This document shows, piece by piece, positions 1-13,340 of a stretch of DNA of 64,000 nt. The notes beneath the pieces are model-generated. The model did not search any database, was not told the origin of the DNA, and saw only the letters and a list, made by a program, of their open reading frames with translations. The position numbers and the translations under genes are program-made. Every line of letters starts with the position of its first letter. Positions within the stretch are counted from its first letter, which is position 1. The DNA comes from Panax quinquefolius (Eukaryota > Streptophyta > Magnoliopsida > Apiales > Araliaceae), in assembly GCA_020205615.1 (NCBI GenBank), contig CM035168.1:3613830-3677829 (forward strand). The letters are read 5' to 3'.

Positions 1-2085
1 TCATCAGAATAACGATAACCAGCGGAGAAAGAAGAATACGGACAAAGGCGGTAATCACTCTGGTGGTAATCGTGGCCATAAAAATAGAAGAAGCGAGTCG
101 GGAGGAGATTTTAAAAAGAGGAGATTCAACAACGACCATGTGAAGACGATAGTGCCGATGGCAACCTGGTTCCAGGGGAGGAGAAAGACCATCGGTCGTA
201 TATTTACAAATCTGGGAAGAGGGACATATCGGTCAAAAGCCCCTGAGCAGTTTAAGGTATGCTATAATTGTGGAAAAGAAGGACATATAAACTCGAGATT
301 ATGCGATATCGAAACCCAGTCAAGTAGGAATGGTGACTCGAAAGGATGTCCCGAAAAAGTCAAAGACAACGATTCACGGAAGGCGTTTGTCGTGGCCAGG
401 TCAAAATCGAGGAACTCGAGCGAAGTTAGCAGGTTAGTTAATTATAAATTCTTGCGAAGTTTATACCTTACTAGATCTGGGTTCTACCCATTCTTTTATC
501 TCTCTTGCTTGCGCTTCAGCGTTTGAACTTGACTACGGAGAAATTAGACTTTGACCTATTTATGGAGACTCCGTTAGGAGAAACTTTCATTACATCCGTT
601 GTATAGAAATCTTACTTGATTCAGGTTGGCACTATCACATTACTTGTTAACCTTATTTCTATAGAGATATTTGCTTTTGATGTGATTTTAAGGTTAACTA
701 CTCATCATGCCAAATTGATTACTTTTGTAAGGTTGTTAGTTTTCATATTCCTAAGCAACCTGTTATTCGAATTCAAGCAATCAAACCATGGTAATCAAAC
801 ATTTTCATATCAAGCCATGAAGTCATTCGTTTATTACGGATGTCAAGTTTTCTTAGTCCATGTTATGGATTTGAATAAAGACACGTCGATTTGAATAATA
901 TTCTGTTGTTATTGATTTTTCTGACGTATTTCTGAAGAATTTCTTGGTTACTCCCAAAGCGATATTAAATTTTGTATCGACTTTGAACCCGGTCTAAAAC
1001 TCATTTCTAAAATCTCATATCGAATGGCTCTATTGAACTTGAGTTAAAATTCAACTATAAATTTGGTACACGAGCCTTTATCTGGTGACTTCCTTTGTGG
1101 AATGCACCGAAGCGAGAATCTCCATAGGGGACACCATATTAGTGCGATAGTAAGCGATAGGTGTCATTGTAACGTCTTATCGAAGGTTGGGATATGAGTC
1201 ACGATTGAGAACAACCTAAGTCGATGTCGAAATCGTAGCTTTCTAGGCTTAGTTGGTTATTATCGGAGATTCGTTGAAGGATATTCTCGAATCGCTATTC
1301 CATTAACGCAATGACTCGTAGAGATACAAAATTCGAATGGAAGCGAGGAATGTGGGAAGAGCTTGAAAAGAACTCGAGAGAGACTCATTTCAAACACGTG
1401 TTACGACCATGCCATCTGGAAAAGTGAGCGTGGTAGTGGGCGTGTTGAGTAGAAGATCGTATCTGAAATCTGAGTGCGATATTATCAAAGACTAATTTCA
1501 TATAATTTACAAATAATAGAGATGGAGATGAAAACTCTAGGTATCCACGTGATGATATCTGAGTATAATCGACTTTAATCGATAAAGTTAAAAGCGCTTC
1601 GAGCTACACCGGAAATGATGAATTTGAAGAAGGAGGTGCAAGAAGTTGTTATTTTAAAAGCGAGAATCGGTGAGGTGAGGAAAGCTCAAACCTTGATTTA
1701 TTAATCCATTTGAAATTCTCGATCGAATAGGGCTGTGGCCTATAGACTCGTTTTACCGCCAAGTATGGCGCGTGTTCATAACGTTTTTCACTTATCGATG
1801 TTACGTAAATATGTGGACGACCCGAACCACGTCGTTGAGTTAGAAGCCGGACGAGATAATAGAAGACTTAACGTCACGAGGAGGTACTGTCAAGATCTTG
1901 GATAGGAAAGAACATGTCCTATGTCTGGGGGTTATACCACAAGTTAAAGTTTTGTGGAGAAACCATGCTATTGAGGAAATGACACAGGGAGTTGGAAATG
2001 AAAATGAAAGCGAGGTATTCTCATCTTTTGAAACACACAGTCGTCGTCGTCAATTTCGAGGATGAAATTTCATAAGGAGGGAGGT
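1..2085 (+). pseudogene. Ty3/gypsy gag-pol remnant (Tekay/Del-like), decayed
   Basis: Broken internal part of an LTR retrotransposon read on the plus strand. A retroviral-type zinc knuckle (CYNCGKEGH...C, near 262-306) marks the end of gag; its last spacing is one residue longer than the usual CX2CX4HX4C. Near 1230-1305 a frame reads FLGLVGYYRRFVEGYSRIA, the block following reverse transcriptase in plant gypsy elements. Near 1425-1455 a VVGVLSRRS-like stretch resembles the ADALSRR block. From about 1765 on, VFHVSMLRKYVDDPNH followed by a diverged WRNHAIEE-type stretch matches the C-terminal end of integrase in Tekay/Del-type elements. These blocks lie in different frames with stops and are far too close together for a 4-5 kb pol, so the element is internally deleted and frameshifted. 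A purine-rich tract (about 2073-2084) directly precedes the 3' LTR. The 5' part lies outside the window. Confidence 0.85.
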
Positions 2086-4887
2086 TGTAAGACCCCAAAT
2101 TATTTTTAAATAAAAAGAATTTCCTTTATTTATTATTTTGAAATAGTAAGGGTGGATTTGATTAATGTGGATAGTTATGGGTAAAATACGTAAATATTTG
2201 AATAAGCAGTGGTTATAAAATATTCATTTGGTGGGGAATATTAGTTTGGTGCACTTGTAGCGAATATTTGCGTGCAGTATGATCTTTTGTGGGCCCCATG
2301 AAAGCGATTGGATGAAGAAAACGACAAATATAAGTTGTTTATAAATAACAGGCGTAGTTATTCACTGAATTATCTTGTTGGAATACTCGATGGTTAAAAC
2401 ACACTGTCTACGCGTTGTTGAGCAATGAAGAGCACGGTATTGCACCAATTATTGATTCTTACGTGAAAGGCCTTTACTCGATAATTATTCTGATAATTAC
2501 TATTCATTATTTTATTTTATTGATTCAATAATTCTTTGCATTGATATTTTATATTCTTTGTTTTGATAAATTGTCATTACACGTATTTTCCTTTATCGAA
2601 GCAATAATTCATATTATCTGAATAATATTATTAGATAACATTATTGGCAATGTCTAGAAAGTTACATCTAAGGAGAGGTTTGGTCACCTAATTGCGGCGC
2701 CGATGAGGAGAAATTCTTATTGGAAAGCCCTCTTTCTCAGGAGCGGCTTTGTTTGCGATCTTGTGATTCTGTAATATTATTTGTGAATAATTAATTATTG
2801 ATTTTATGATGAGGAAAATATTGATTTTATGTGGATATAGATGGAGAAAATTTTTAATGTGACAATTGTTGAAAATTAATATTTTATCTTTTTACGATAA
2901 AATAATTCATTTAAATATATTATTTTAATAATATATTAACGGTGATATTTTACAATGAATGTGGGATATATGAGTATAAGAGGAGGAAGAGTATTTTTGT
3001 TGCAATAAATGATTAACACATGTTTTGTGTGTGTCGGTGGACCCCATTTCTTGAATGAAATTTGATTATAAACTTGTAAAATCGCTGGTTTGTGGATTTG
3101 GTCAATTTCTATTTGGAATTTGGAAAAACTTTCTTCTGCAAAGTTGTAGAGAATTGAATTTCCTATAAAAACTCGCGAGATTCGAATTTTCTGATGAAAG
3201 GGCTATTTATTATGAATTATTGAAGTTCCGAAGCTCCGAAATAATTGATTTTTGGAAGTTTTAATTATTTATATCAACAAAAATGTTTTTGGTGAGTTTG
3301 TGAACCTTATTTAACATGTGTGGCTGGTGTTTTTGACCAAAAGGTGGGCTAAGGAAAATTTGTATAATTATATTAATATTATATTTAATTTTACTTTTGG
3401 TGTTACAGCAATTTCACATAAATAGGGTCTTGGGTTAGAATTGAAAATCACACCGAAAGCTGAAGTTTTCTCTCTATATTATCGGCGTATTCTTGTGAGT
3501 ATTTTGAGTATACTTTGAGTATTGCTATATCTGGTCTGCAAGTTCAAGTCATAGCTTTATATCAGGTGTTTGATTAAAATCTTGTCTTTCGAGGTAAGGG
3601 ATGTTATTTTCTTCTCAAATGATATTATTTCTTCAATATCATTATCTTTGAAATATTAGTTGAAATTTTTTATCAAATTTGGAACTTTTTCATGTCGGGG
3701 TTACTTATTCATGAGTTCTTATTCATGAGTTTCTTATTCATGAGTTACTATTCATTCACGATTCTTATTATTCACGAGTCTTATTATTCTATGAAGCGTG
3801 AAGATGTTTTTTGTGGAATTTCTATCTTTTGGTGTCGAATTCTTATTCACGTATACGACACTATTCACGTGGACACTATTCACAAATCTGACTTATTCAT
3901 AGAAAAATGAAAATTTTTTCTTTTAAATCTAAAATATCTATTACGGATACTAGCTTTGATTGTATCCATGTTTTTGATCATTCTTGAATTTTACACCACT
4001 ATGATTATTTTTGAGGTATTGTTGGACATGGATAAAACAAAATCGAATCCTTAATCCTTAATCCTTGTTCTTTTGTTTCAATTTGGATTCGTTTCTTTAA
4101 AATATTTTTCATCATCCTCGGTCTAAATGATGATATTCTTTGAATATCTTTGGCACGTAGTGCAAAGATGAATGATTTCTTGATGAATATCTTTGGCCCG
4201 TGGTCAAAAGATGAGCAGTGTTGAGATGAACATGACTCTTGATTAATATCTTTGGCTTTGTAGTGCAAAGATGAGCAGTGTTTAGATGAACATGACCCAA
4301 TCGATGAATATCTTTGGCACATAGTGCAAAGATGAATATTTGATTCGGATGTATGTTGATTGATGTTACGAGGATAAAATATCGACGATGAACTTTTAAA
4401 TTCATATATAGAAGATAGTAGTTTGCATTCTCTACTTAACTCTTCTAATGAATTATTATTTCATTGCGAATATTGATTTAAAATTTGTTGTCTATTGTAT
4501 TCTATTAGATTTTTCCTGTTGAAGACTAACGATAATTTGTTGTATATTATCTTAGTCATAATATTCTTCTTTGGCTAGTTGAGCTCACCCTTTTCCTTGT
4601 TGTTCCATTTTTCTTCTCGGGAGGCGAGAATGTATGCGAAATACTTAGTCGGGGTATGGAATGAAGGTTACAGAGAGAGTTGTTTAGTAGTCCTCACCAT
4701 TTTGTAAAATAATGTATTAATAATTATGATGGGGATTTATTTGCGTGTGGATATTGTCTAGATGGCAATATCGTATTTAAACTCACGATTTATATGTTGT
4801 AATAATAAAGTTGTAGTTATTTACGTACCATGTATTTGGCGACTTTCGAATGGGTTGGATGGAATGGACTTATTTTGGGGCGTCACA
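2086..4887 (+). mobile_element. 3' LTR of the Ty3/gypsy element, about 2.8 kb
   Basis: Begins TGTAAGACCCC immediately after the polypurine tract and ends GGGGCGTCACA, so it has TG...CA termini. The terminal 320 bp match the end of the next LTR piece (to 6043) and, inverted, the start of the LTR at 62811. The start matches 62617 onward. It contains a degenerate internal tandem array (4148-4340). Short reading frames inside it are not genes. Confidence 0.8.
4148..4340 (+). repeat. Tandem array inside LTR, about 60-bp unit
   Basis: Four diverged copies of a unit that begins AATATCTTTGG, continues with a short GTAGTGCAAAGATGA-like block, and then ATGAACATGA in the middle copies. Related units recur at 5420-5520 in the second LTR piece and, inverted, at 63300-63560. 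Confidence 0.7.
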
Positions 4888-6043
4888 ATTATTACATTGG
4901 AATAACTTTGTTTATGTAATCTGCGCATGCATGGTGATTTCTTTTTGTTATTCTATTCTTTATTATACTCGGTTGATTAAAGTTTTGACTTCATACTCGT
5001 GAAATTAGTGGAATATCCTTGATATTTAAGCTTTCATCCAAAGATCTTTTCATGGAAATATTCTTTTGAGCATTCTTGAATTTTACTTTACAAAGAAGTA
5101 TCATGTTGACAATTTGGACGTTATTAGTTCTGAATAATTTAATTCTTGAACTTGTTTTATTGAATTCTTATATCATTGTCATCATCCTCATGTTTATATT
5201 TTGTTAAAAATCATCTCGTGGCACCAGAGTGGTGCGTAGATGGACTTGGTATGATTATGACCGAGGGATTATTCGGTATAATCGTGGCCGTAATATTACA
5301 AATGATGTGGAAAAAGTCCTCATTGACCGTAGTGCATTGATGACGATTTTAGGTATGATTATGGCTATGGATTCTCTTGACCAGGAAGCAAAGATGAATT
5401 GTTTTATTGCATGATCGGAATGTTGATGAAAACACGATTATCTTTGGCCGTAGTCATGGATAATTCGTGGTCGTGATACTAAATAATATCCTTGGCACAT
5501 AGTGCGGGGGATGATTTGATGATGTGGACTATTTATTAAGGCTCGAGTCTCGTGATAAAAGTGATGAAAAGCTTTTTAAATCATAAAGATAGTAGATTTT
5601 ATTCTCTACTTGACTCTTTTTAATGGATTGCTTGTTAATTTTGCAGATTAAACTTGATGTCTATTGTATTTTATCGGTTTAACATTATTGAAGACTAATG
5701 ATAATTTATTCGCATTATCTTAGTCATAATATTTCTTCTTGGGCTAGTTGAGCTCATCCTTTCCTTCACTTGCTTTTTTCGGAAATGAGAATATAAATTT
5801 GGGACGAGTGGGGAACGGTTTAACAAATCCGGATGATAACATTAGTAGTCCCCTTATTACATTAAATAGTGTGACAATAAATGTAATGATGACTTATTAC
5901 GAGAGTGAATATTGTCTAGAACACAATATTTGTATTAAAACTCACAGTTCTCTTGTTGTATATTAAAGATTGTATTTGTATTCTGTACCATGTATTTGAC
6001 GATTCAAGATGGGTGATGTATACCTATTTTTGGGGGCGTCACA
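4888..6043 (+). mobile_element. Second, 5'-truncated LTR copy of the same family
   Basis: Repeats the 3' half of the LTR just upstream: the block from GGGCTAGTTGAGCTCA (about 5738) to GGGGGCGTCACA (6043) parallels 4566-4887. It is collinear, in inverted orientation, with 62811-64000. No coding remnant lies between 4888 and this copy, so it is an abutting solo-LTR fragment or a tandem duplication rather than a complete element. Confidence 0.75.
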
Positions 6044-6195
6044 ACTATAGTACAATAAGTCAATTTTTTATGCTATATGAATGAAAAAAAAAACCATTAT
6101 AAATGGGTTTAGCTTTTAGTTCGCTCCTTCCCGTTATTTGGAGAGGCCTTTAGCTATATTAGACTAATCTCCAATTTATACCCTAAAATCGAATT

Positions 6196-6386
6196 GCACC
6201 CTAAATTTTATTTTGAATTAAATGCATCTTAAATTTTAAATTTCAAAATAATTTGCACCCTCCTCACCTTTTATATTAAAATAATTTGCACCCTAAATTT
6301 TAGTGCGAAAAATGCAAATTATATTGAAACTCAAAATTTTGAATGGATTTAATTCAAAATAAAGTTTAGGGTTCAAATGGATTTTA
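6196..6386. repeat. Fold-back (inverted) repeat, about 190 bp
   Basis: The left arm (TTGCACCCTAAATTTTATTT and following) is the inverse of the right arm (ending TAAAGTTTAGGGTTCAAA), with about 110 bp between. It looks like a small non-autonomous DNA element; termini and target-site duplication are not resolved. Confidence 0.5.
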
Positions 6387-9300
6387 AGATTACAACATGT
6401 GAACTTTTTTTTCTATAACTAGCTATTGATCCTTGTATTACGAGAAATTCCAACCCACAACCCCATGCTTGAGAATTATTTATATCATATCGATCATTCT
6501 TGTGTTGGCATTCTTTTGGAGGCAAACTCACACTGTTCAACGCATGCAAATTTTGGCTCTACATTGGGAGTTTTTTGCAATCATCAATTTGGCTTTACGT
6601 AGTTCATGAATCCTTGGGAGATTTTCTTTTCAAAATAGTAATAGTGCATCTTCTTGAAGGAAAGAAGCCATTTATTTATTAAGTTGAACAGTACGAATAT
6701 CGAGTTAGTTTATGCGTCAATCGAGACTAAATCTCTCATTAGATGATCTTAAGGGTGTACCTCCTGCATCATAGACCTAATAAGATTTTCTCCTAAATGC
6801 TGACTCCAATATTTGAAAATGAGAAGTCAAAGAAGAGAGCAAACCTCCTTAACCATTTGTTATTATGTAGTAGAAGGCAAATATAGACATTTAGTCTTAA
6901 TATTCCCCTCCATATTTTATCAAAATACTAATGCTTTCACTCATTTATGTATACACGGAACAAAAATAATTCTTCCTCATTGCCTATCTCACATAAATTA
7001 ACAAATGATCCTGTGATAAATAGGAACGGTCACAGTAGTGTAACGTGTGTGTATCAGACGCAGATTGGGGAAACGTGACTATTTTATGGAACAATAACCT
7101 AAGGAACTATTCCATCAACCATTTCTTTTGACAGTATAGAAAGTGATCACCACCAAACTTGCAAAATTTACCTAAAGCCTTAGCATCGGAAAAATTACCA
7201 TTCAAATAATTACGGTTAGGAAATAATAAAATGAAAATAAGCTCGAGACACTAATATTTTTTAGGTAAAAATTTTCTAATCACAGGACGAAATCCAAAAA
7301 TAACTATAATAAGAATATAAAGATATTTTAATTTGAGTAAACACTCAAATTATCTCACCACAATAACCCAGTGATGGAATCCAAACAAGTTGTTTAAAGA
7401 AAACCAACAAAATATCAGTGGTGGAACAAAAGGAACTAATTACAGTGCCCAGCCCATGTATACATCCATTAAAATTAGGGTCATACACAAATCTGAGCAT
7501 TCCCAAAAGAAATTGCCTACCTTCGAGGACCTAATGACACAAATCTAGCAAATTAATGACATTCAATGGAGTACTCAACTACCGATTGTATCTCATTTTT
7601 GTCAAATTCTAGTCAAAAGTTAAACTTGTTGGGGAAGGGGGTTTTCTGTGTGTATTATAGCTGACCCATATTTCACAACTTGCTCCGGTCATTCTACTCA
7701 GAAATTAAAGTTCGTTCATGGGTTGCTTATATGAACCAAAGGACAAAGTCCTTTCGTTTTTCCGTGAGTCACCAAGCATTAAATTATTTTTGTCACGTGA
7801 ACAATCAAACAAGCTGACTATTTTGATTGCCAAAAGAAAAACCAACAAGGACAGGGGTGAGAGTGAGAAGTGAGAACCATCAAACCCAACATTTTTGAGC
7901 CAAGAAAGGATACAAAACCTGAAACCAAATTGAGGCCTACTGGACCTACTTTATTATGCTAAATATTCAGCAAGTCCTGAGCTATGTATAGATTTTTATA
8001 ATGTTGCTCTAGTTTGTGATGAAGGGGTGGTGTTATTGTTAGGGGATTACTGCCAAAAGGTCTATAAAAGCAAGATCGGCCTTAATTGATGTTGTTTTGT
8101 TTTATAAGAAGGAACATATTTTTGGGAAGAAAAGTTTTTCTACACGAAATAAAATTGGACAACAGGAAGAAAGAATTTCAAATTGTTGTAGAAAGTTTGA
8201 CATCCGGTAGGATCCCTATAGCGTGAAAGTTTATTTTACAGTAAGTTGGTTGATTGGACCGACACACAGTAGTTTAAATCTGCGTGTCGATCTTTTATTG
8301 GCCAATCAATGAACTTTCTTCAAAAAATAAACTCCATACTAACCAATTTTCGGGCGTAAAGACCCATAGATGGGATTGTTTTGATCAATATTATTTAGAA
8401 TTTACAGTGGAAATTCAGACGGTGCTAGTTAATAGTAAGCAACAGATTCAAGTTTTTTAGGATGTGCACGCTTGGTTATTTTGTAATAAGTTCTAACCTC
8501 GAGGGAGGTAACTGTAACTCACTTTTATTTATACTAAGAGATAATCTTTTGTCTGGTGCTGCCTGCTATGACAACTAAGATTAGCTATCGCTTTCCCGTC
8601 TCTTGCTTCCTTCAATATCGGTGGCGCTGAAACAGAATTGGACCAAATTCTAAGCAAATTAGGGTTTGGTAAACACTTGAATCGGCTGCCAAAATTTATA
8701 CAGTTGCTCCTCGCGTAATCTTTTGAAGGTAGATTTTTTTTTAAAATTTCTTTCTACTTTACTACTGCAAACATATTCTTTCATTATAATTCGGATAGAA
8801 AATTCAACTTACAATATTTTATCGAACGGATCTACTTCTTGATATATATTAATTGTTATATTGGTTATGTAGAAAGGCCTTTTATTTATGATACTGCATG
8901 ATCTTTTGATACGGAAATACCTGTTTATTATGTAGTACAGAATATCAGTGTTTTGATTCAATAATCTGATCTTTAATTGTTTCCTGTTTGCTTTTATATG
9001 TTCATCTCCGATAAAGTATATGCAATAAGGAAAACATGGTTTTTATTCAACGAGCTGCTGACTTTAGGAAGCCCTCAAAAAAATAAATTGCCAATTCAGT
9101 AATTGTATTGGCCGTGATGGATAAGCCTATTTAGTTTATTAATTTTTGGTTCTCCCCATCTCCATTTAAGTTCTTGTTAAAGGTCAAAATCCAATCCAGT
9201 TCGGTTTGGAGCAGATCAAGTTATTGCGGGAACGGTTGAAACTGCCATTTCAAAATGCCAGATAAGATTTATTAAAATTTACAGTACATGTAAATATTTA

Positions 9301-10089
9301 GAGCTAAACATCCATATAGTTTTTTATAAAAGAATGGTAGATTGTATTCAAAGAACTATTTGCAAGCTTAGCTATGGGTAAAACAAGTATAGTTAGTTTA
9401 TTGTACGGGGAAGACCTATAAAAAGGGGCAACGCCACATCTGCATCCTCACAAGCTATAAAGATATTAGCTAATAGTATTAAAACTGTGCAAAATAAAGG
9501 GAGGATTATGATTTGAAGAAGGGTAATAGTAAACTGTGCAAGTAGTTTACTATAAAGGGAAAATTTTGCAAGGTGGGGATAATACAAGGTGGGGGTCTTC
9601 AAAACTCTGTTCATCTTCATTCCGATGCATACTTTTTTCTTTTTGATTTTATTGTTCAATGAACAAATTATAAATTTTTTGGGCTGCTTTTGATTTCTAG
9701 ATATGTTGGTGGGTTTTGATTTTATTGTCAATTTTTGCTACTTCATTTGATCGGTGCTTTGTTTGGTAGAAGAAGATATTAGAGATTCTATTTTTTTAAA
9801 TTATCATAAAATTAATTTTTTAATTATTAACGTCAAGTTTCGTCTACGAGTCCAATCACAGAATTCACGCGCTGAAACCTGCACGGGGGATAGCTCCGGT
9901 GTGAGAATAAGTACAGGCCGTTCACAAGGTTTAACAATGGAGGTTTAAGTGTTTAGTGCTTAAAAGTAGGTATTACCTGCTAATCGTAACCATGGCCTTG
10001 TACTTATAGCACCTTGGTACCCTTCTCCGAATTAGAATAGGACTCCTAAATATGGTAGTTACTATATTTGGGTCCAACACAATCTCCTT
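6387..10089. other. Intergenic, no gene recognised
   Basis: AT-rich sequence with only short frames of 60-110 codons that resemble nothing I know. The stretch 8520-8740 is less AT-rich and could be a transcribed non-coding exon, but I see no coding continuation. No tRNA or rRNA seen. Confidence 0.5.
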
Positions 10090-10310
10090 AAAAGATGCAA
10101 GTGGAATCCCTTTCCAATACCACCTCTGCAGCTACCTTATTCAAATATGGCATGGTCTGTAGACTCTGCACGTAGGGAAGCCCACTGCACAGACCCAACA
10201 CCCCAGGCCATACACTTGGTTCGGCCTTCGGCCCAAGGAGCTCGAAGGCCTGACCCCGAACGCTTACTTCAATCGGGACCCCGGTCCAGAGGACTCGGGA
10301 TGCACATGAT
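10090..10310. repeat. GC-rich island, probable old transposon fragment
   Basis: A stretch of clearly higher GC than its surroundings, including GGTTCGGCCTTCGGCCCAAG and several CCCGG-type motifs, with no open frame. The composition resembles an inserted repeat remnant; the family was not identified. The block 9850-9930 just upstream is similarly GC-rich and may belong to it. Confidence 0.35.
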
Positions 10311-10684
10311 TAGGCTTAATTGATTATGGAGATAGTAAACTTTCTATCTCTAAATATCTAGGACATCACCTACCAAATACTTCCCTTAACTAATTTATCA
10401 AAAATTAAAAAAATAAAAATAAAAATCTCTAAACTAATTTGAGTGCCATCTATAAAATTTTGATTTCGCCATGGATTTAAGGCATTAAAGCTAGATAGTT
10501 AAAATAATATTTTTTAATGCTCCATAATCTTTATTAAATCATTCTTCATAATCTAAATTGCAATTATTAACAAAAGAAATATGAAAAATATTATATCTTT
10601 GTGTGTTGTCGGTCACAAATAATTTTGAATTATGACACTTTATTGGGTCAGTGGGAGTACTACTTTCAGTTACCCTTTCCTGAC

Positions 10685-10815
10685 ATGGTGGCACCCTGTT
10701 TTACTCGGACTCGGGTGCGGATACGAATCTAGGTGTTTGACACGTAAAGTCAAAAAATTGAGAATACGCAGATACGAATCCTAATTTGGACACGAGTGCG
10801 GGGATACGACATATA
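10685..10815 (-). repeat. Diverged dispersed repeat (GTGTCC/GATACG-type)
   Basis: Contains repeated GATACGAATC and GGACACGAGTGCGG motifs. Read in reverse it resembles the stretch 12690-12815 (shared GAGTAACA...GGTGGCACC-like end). Two old copies of a dispersed repeat; no function inferred. Confidence 0.35.
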
Positions 10816-11159
10816 ATATATTTTTTTATATTTTAAATTTAATGTCAAATAATAAATATTTTTTACATTAAAAGAATGGAACATTTTTTACGTTTTTTAC
10901 GGCTCTTTGATGTGCCTTTTGGCATAACCACTGATTTTCTATGTTTGATTAATCAAAAAACAAATAAAAAAAAGAATATAATATAATTAATAGAAATGAA
11001 TGATATGGGAAAAAAATGCCAAACAAGAAAACATAAGCATATATATCATATATAGAAGAAGTTTGGAATATAAATATATATATAAAATTATATATATAAA
11101 TATATATTTAAATATATATAAATTTATATATGTATATAAATTTACATATGTTTAAATTT

Positions 11160-11191
<32 letters not shown>

Positions 11192-11195
11192 CCTA

Positions 11196-12314
11196 TCCGG
11201 ATCTTAAGCTCACTCCTTATCCAATCTCACTTTAGCCTTTAGCGATGGACGTTGACGACGGTTGCCGTCTATATACTGTCCGTCGTCTATACTTTTAGCG
11301 ACGCTATATGTTGTCCGTCATTAAAAGTATGTATTTACGACGTTATATGATCGAACCGTCAGCCGAGTCCGTCGCTAAAGGGGTGAGCTTCAAGAAGACG
11401 GGCTGGGCTAAAGCCCAAGGTGCCCGGGCTTTAGGCCCAAAATTTTTTAGGGCCCCTTTTTCTTTTATCTTTTTCTTAGTTTTTAAACAAGAAATGTACT
11501 CCTTTTGCAAATTGTTCCTTTTACTTGGTACATACCTTAGCCCAAGAAACCTCAAAGCCTCAATCTCCTCCTCACCATATCTTATTTTCTTATACTTTTT
11601 TAAGTCTTCCCTGGATTAACCCATTCATTAGTTTAATGTTTTTTCCATGTTATTTTTTGGCAATATTAGTGAATACCCTGTAAAATTCCTGGAAACATCT
11701 AAACCATTTATTTTCACAAAACTCATATCTACAACAGCGAAATTCTGAATTTTTGAACTGAATTTCCTGGGAAAGAAGTATGTATACATTATCAAGATTC
11801 AATTTCTGCTATCGCTCATCAGATATACATGTGTTCCTTTTGTAATTTAATAATTCCATTGACAATTTTTATTTGATGTTACCCCCTGATTGATCTCTGT
11901 GAAACTATTTGAAATTCAGTAAGGTTACATTCCATTACCTGAACTATAAAATTTTATGCTTCTTTATTTATAATTTGCCCATTATAAGTGAGTGTTATTC
12001 AAGGGGAGTTGTTGATGATATCATACACCCCTCTGTTGATGATATTATGTCTTTGAACTGATTACTTTTTTGAATTAGTGATAATGTGATATCTGAATGA
12101 TGCCTTGAAAATATTGAAATAGTCGATTATTATATTTGGTATTCTTTCGTATTTATGCTCTTTTGTTCAGAGAAAGTTCTTAGTTTTTTTTATACCTATC
12201 TTAATAGCAATTCGCAAAGGGCCCAATTTTTTTTTGTCGCTTTAGGCCTTGAAAAACTCAGGGCCGGCCCTGGAGCTCAGGTGAATTGGATAAGGTGTGA
12301 GCTTAAGATCCGGA
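11196..12314. mobile_element. TIR DNA element in a TA tract, carrying a nested insertion
   Basis: The ends are near-perfect inverted repeats of about 34 bp: TCCGGATCTTAAGCTCAC at 11196 and its complement ending at 12314, continuing to CCTTATCCAAT on both sides. Both flanks are (TA)n, compatible with a TA target. Just inside the left end are short palindromic CGTCG/GTCCGTCGCTAAA motifs. Most of the interior is a second transposon (11399-12263). The superfamily of the outer element is not settled. Confidence 0.7.
11399..12263 (-). mobile_element. hAT (Tip100-type) fragment nested in the outer element
   Basis: Its right terminus, read on the minus strand, is CAGGGCCGGCCCTGAG followed by GGCCTAAAGCG, typical of plant Tip100-like hAT ends. 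The left end has a GGGCTTTAGGCCC block but lacks a clean terminal CAGGG, so it is probably truncated. About 200 bp at the right end match 33718-33915 in opposite orientation. Frames at 11308-11619 (plus) and 11343-11555 (minus) are fortuitous. Confidence 0.6.
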
Positions 12315-12354
12315 CTCTATATATATAGAGAGAGAGACCTTCAGCACAGTAAAA

Positions 12355-12950
12355 AGGCTAACAAAAGGGGAAGGGGAAAAAAGTAAAAGACGACATTGCC
12401 ATCATCATCTATCTCTCTCTCTCTCTCTCCCAGTACTCAGTAAGTAGAAAAGGGGAAGAGAAAAAAAAGACATCAGACATAGCTGCCGATCGACGATCGT
12501 TGTCGCGTTTCTCGGCGAAGATATTCTGAGTTCTCTGTGACGTCGATCTTCTGAGTTCATTGCGAATCGAATAATCGATCGATCGACAGGGATAGATTTC
12601 TTGTTCCTGCGACGTTTTTTTTTTAATAACCGATTTCAGTTCTGGGTTAATCCATTCTCTTCTTCTCTGATGAACCACCTGCAAAAACAGTCGTATCTAG
12701 ATTTATGTGGCCGGATCCCGTACGAATCCCGCCCATACCAGTGTCGTGTCATGTCAACACTGATACTCCACCAAAAATGACGAGTTCGAGTAACACTGGT
12801 GGCACCTTGAGATTAAATATCTTATTCATTCAGTGTATTTACTTGCAGTCTGTCTTGGATGACGCTACGAGAGTACTTGTGCTAGAATTTGCATCTTTGT
12901 TTAATGTTATAATATGCTCATGCGTTGTAAAATCAATCAAGAACTAACTG
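12355..12950 (+). other. Possible transcribed leader, no supported CDS
   Basis: Contains a (CT)n tract near 12412-12430, a run of GATCGATC motifs and a less AT-rich composition, as often seen in plant 5' leaders. The longest frame from 12669 gives only 36 codons, and 12690-12815 is related to the repeat at 10685-10815. I cannot assign a gene. Confidence 0.25.
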
Positions 12951-13340
12951 TTGCGACACCTTAAAGGGGTTTGGAATTTTGCTTAGTTCATCACATTAAA
13001 TCAAGTACCAACTTTTCTTTTATCTGAGAATGATGCATCAATGTAGTCAAAGGAGCACATGCGTTTAGGGTTTTGACAAACAAATTACATGTTTATGCAT
13101 CTAGCCTTGTATATGTGATTTTTCTGAATATGGAACTTGTAGTTGTACGAAGTTCATATGGACACATTTGTCTAGCGATGTTTATTAGGACCAAAAAACA
13201 AATTGAACATATAGCACTATGCTTATATTGCAATAACAACCTTACATTCCCTAATATTCTATAGCTCTGCTTTAACAGCTTTTGTAGGTTTGATGGAAAG
13301 AATTGCACTGAGAAACTTCAGGATCACTTAAAGTACAAAT

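Noticed and set aside
616..894. 92-codon frame near the left edge
   Set aside because: Lies inside the decayed gypsy pol region, in a frame without retroelement motifs.
4148..4340. CRISPR-like spaced repeats
   Set aside because: Diverged tandem units inside a plant LTR; spacing is not regular and the genome is eukaryotic.
9393..9731. 112-codon minus-strand frame with hydrophobic stretch
   Set aside because: Low-complexity Lys/Leu/Ile composition in AT-rich DNA, no homologue recognised and no splice or promoter context.
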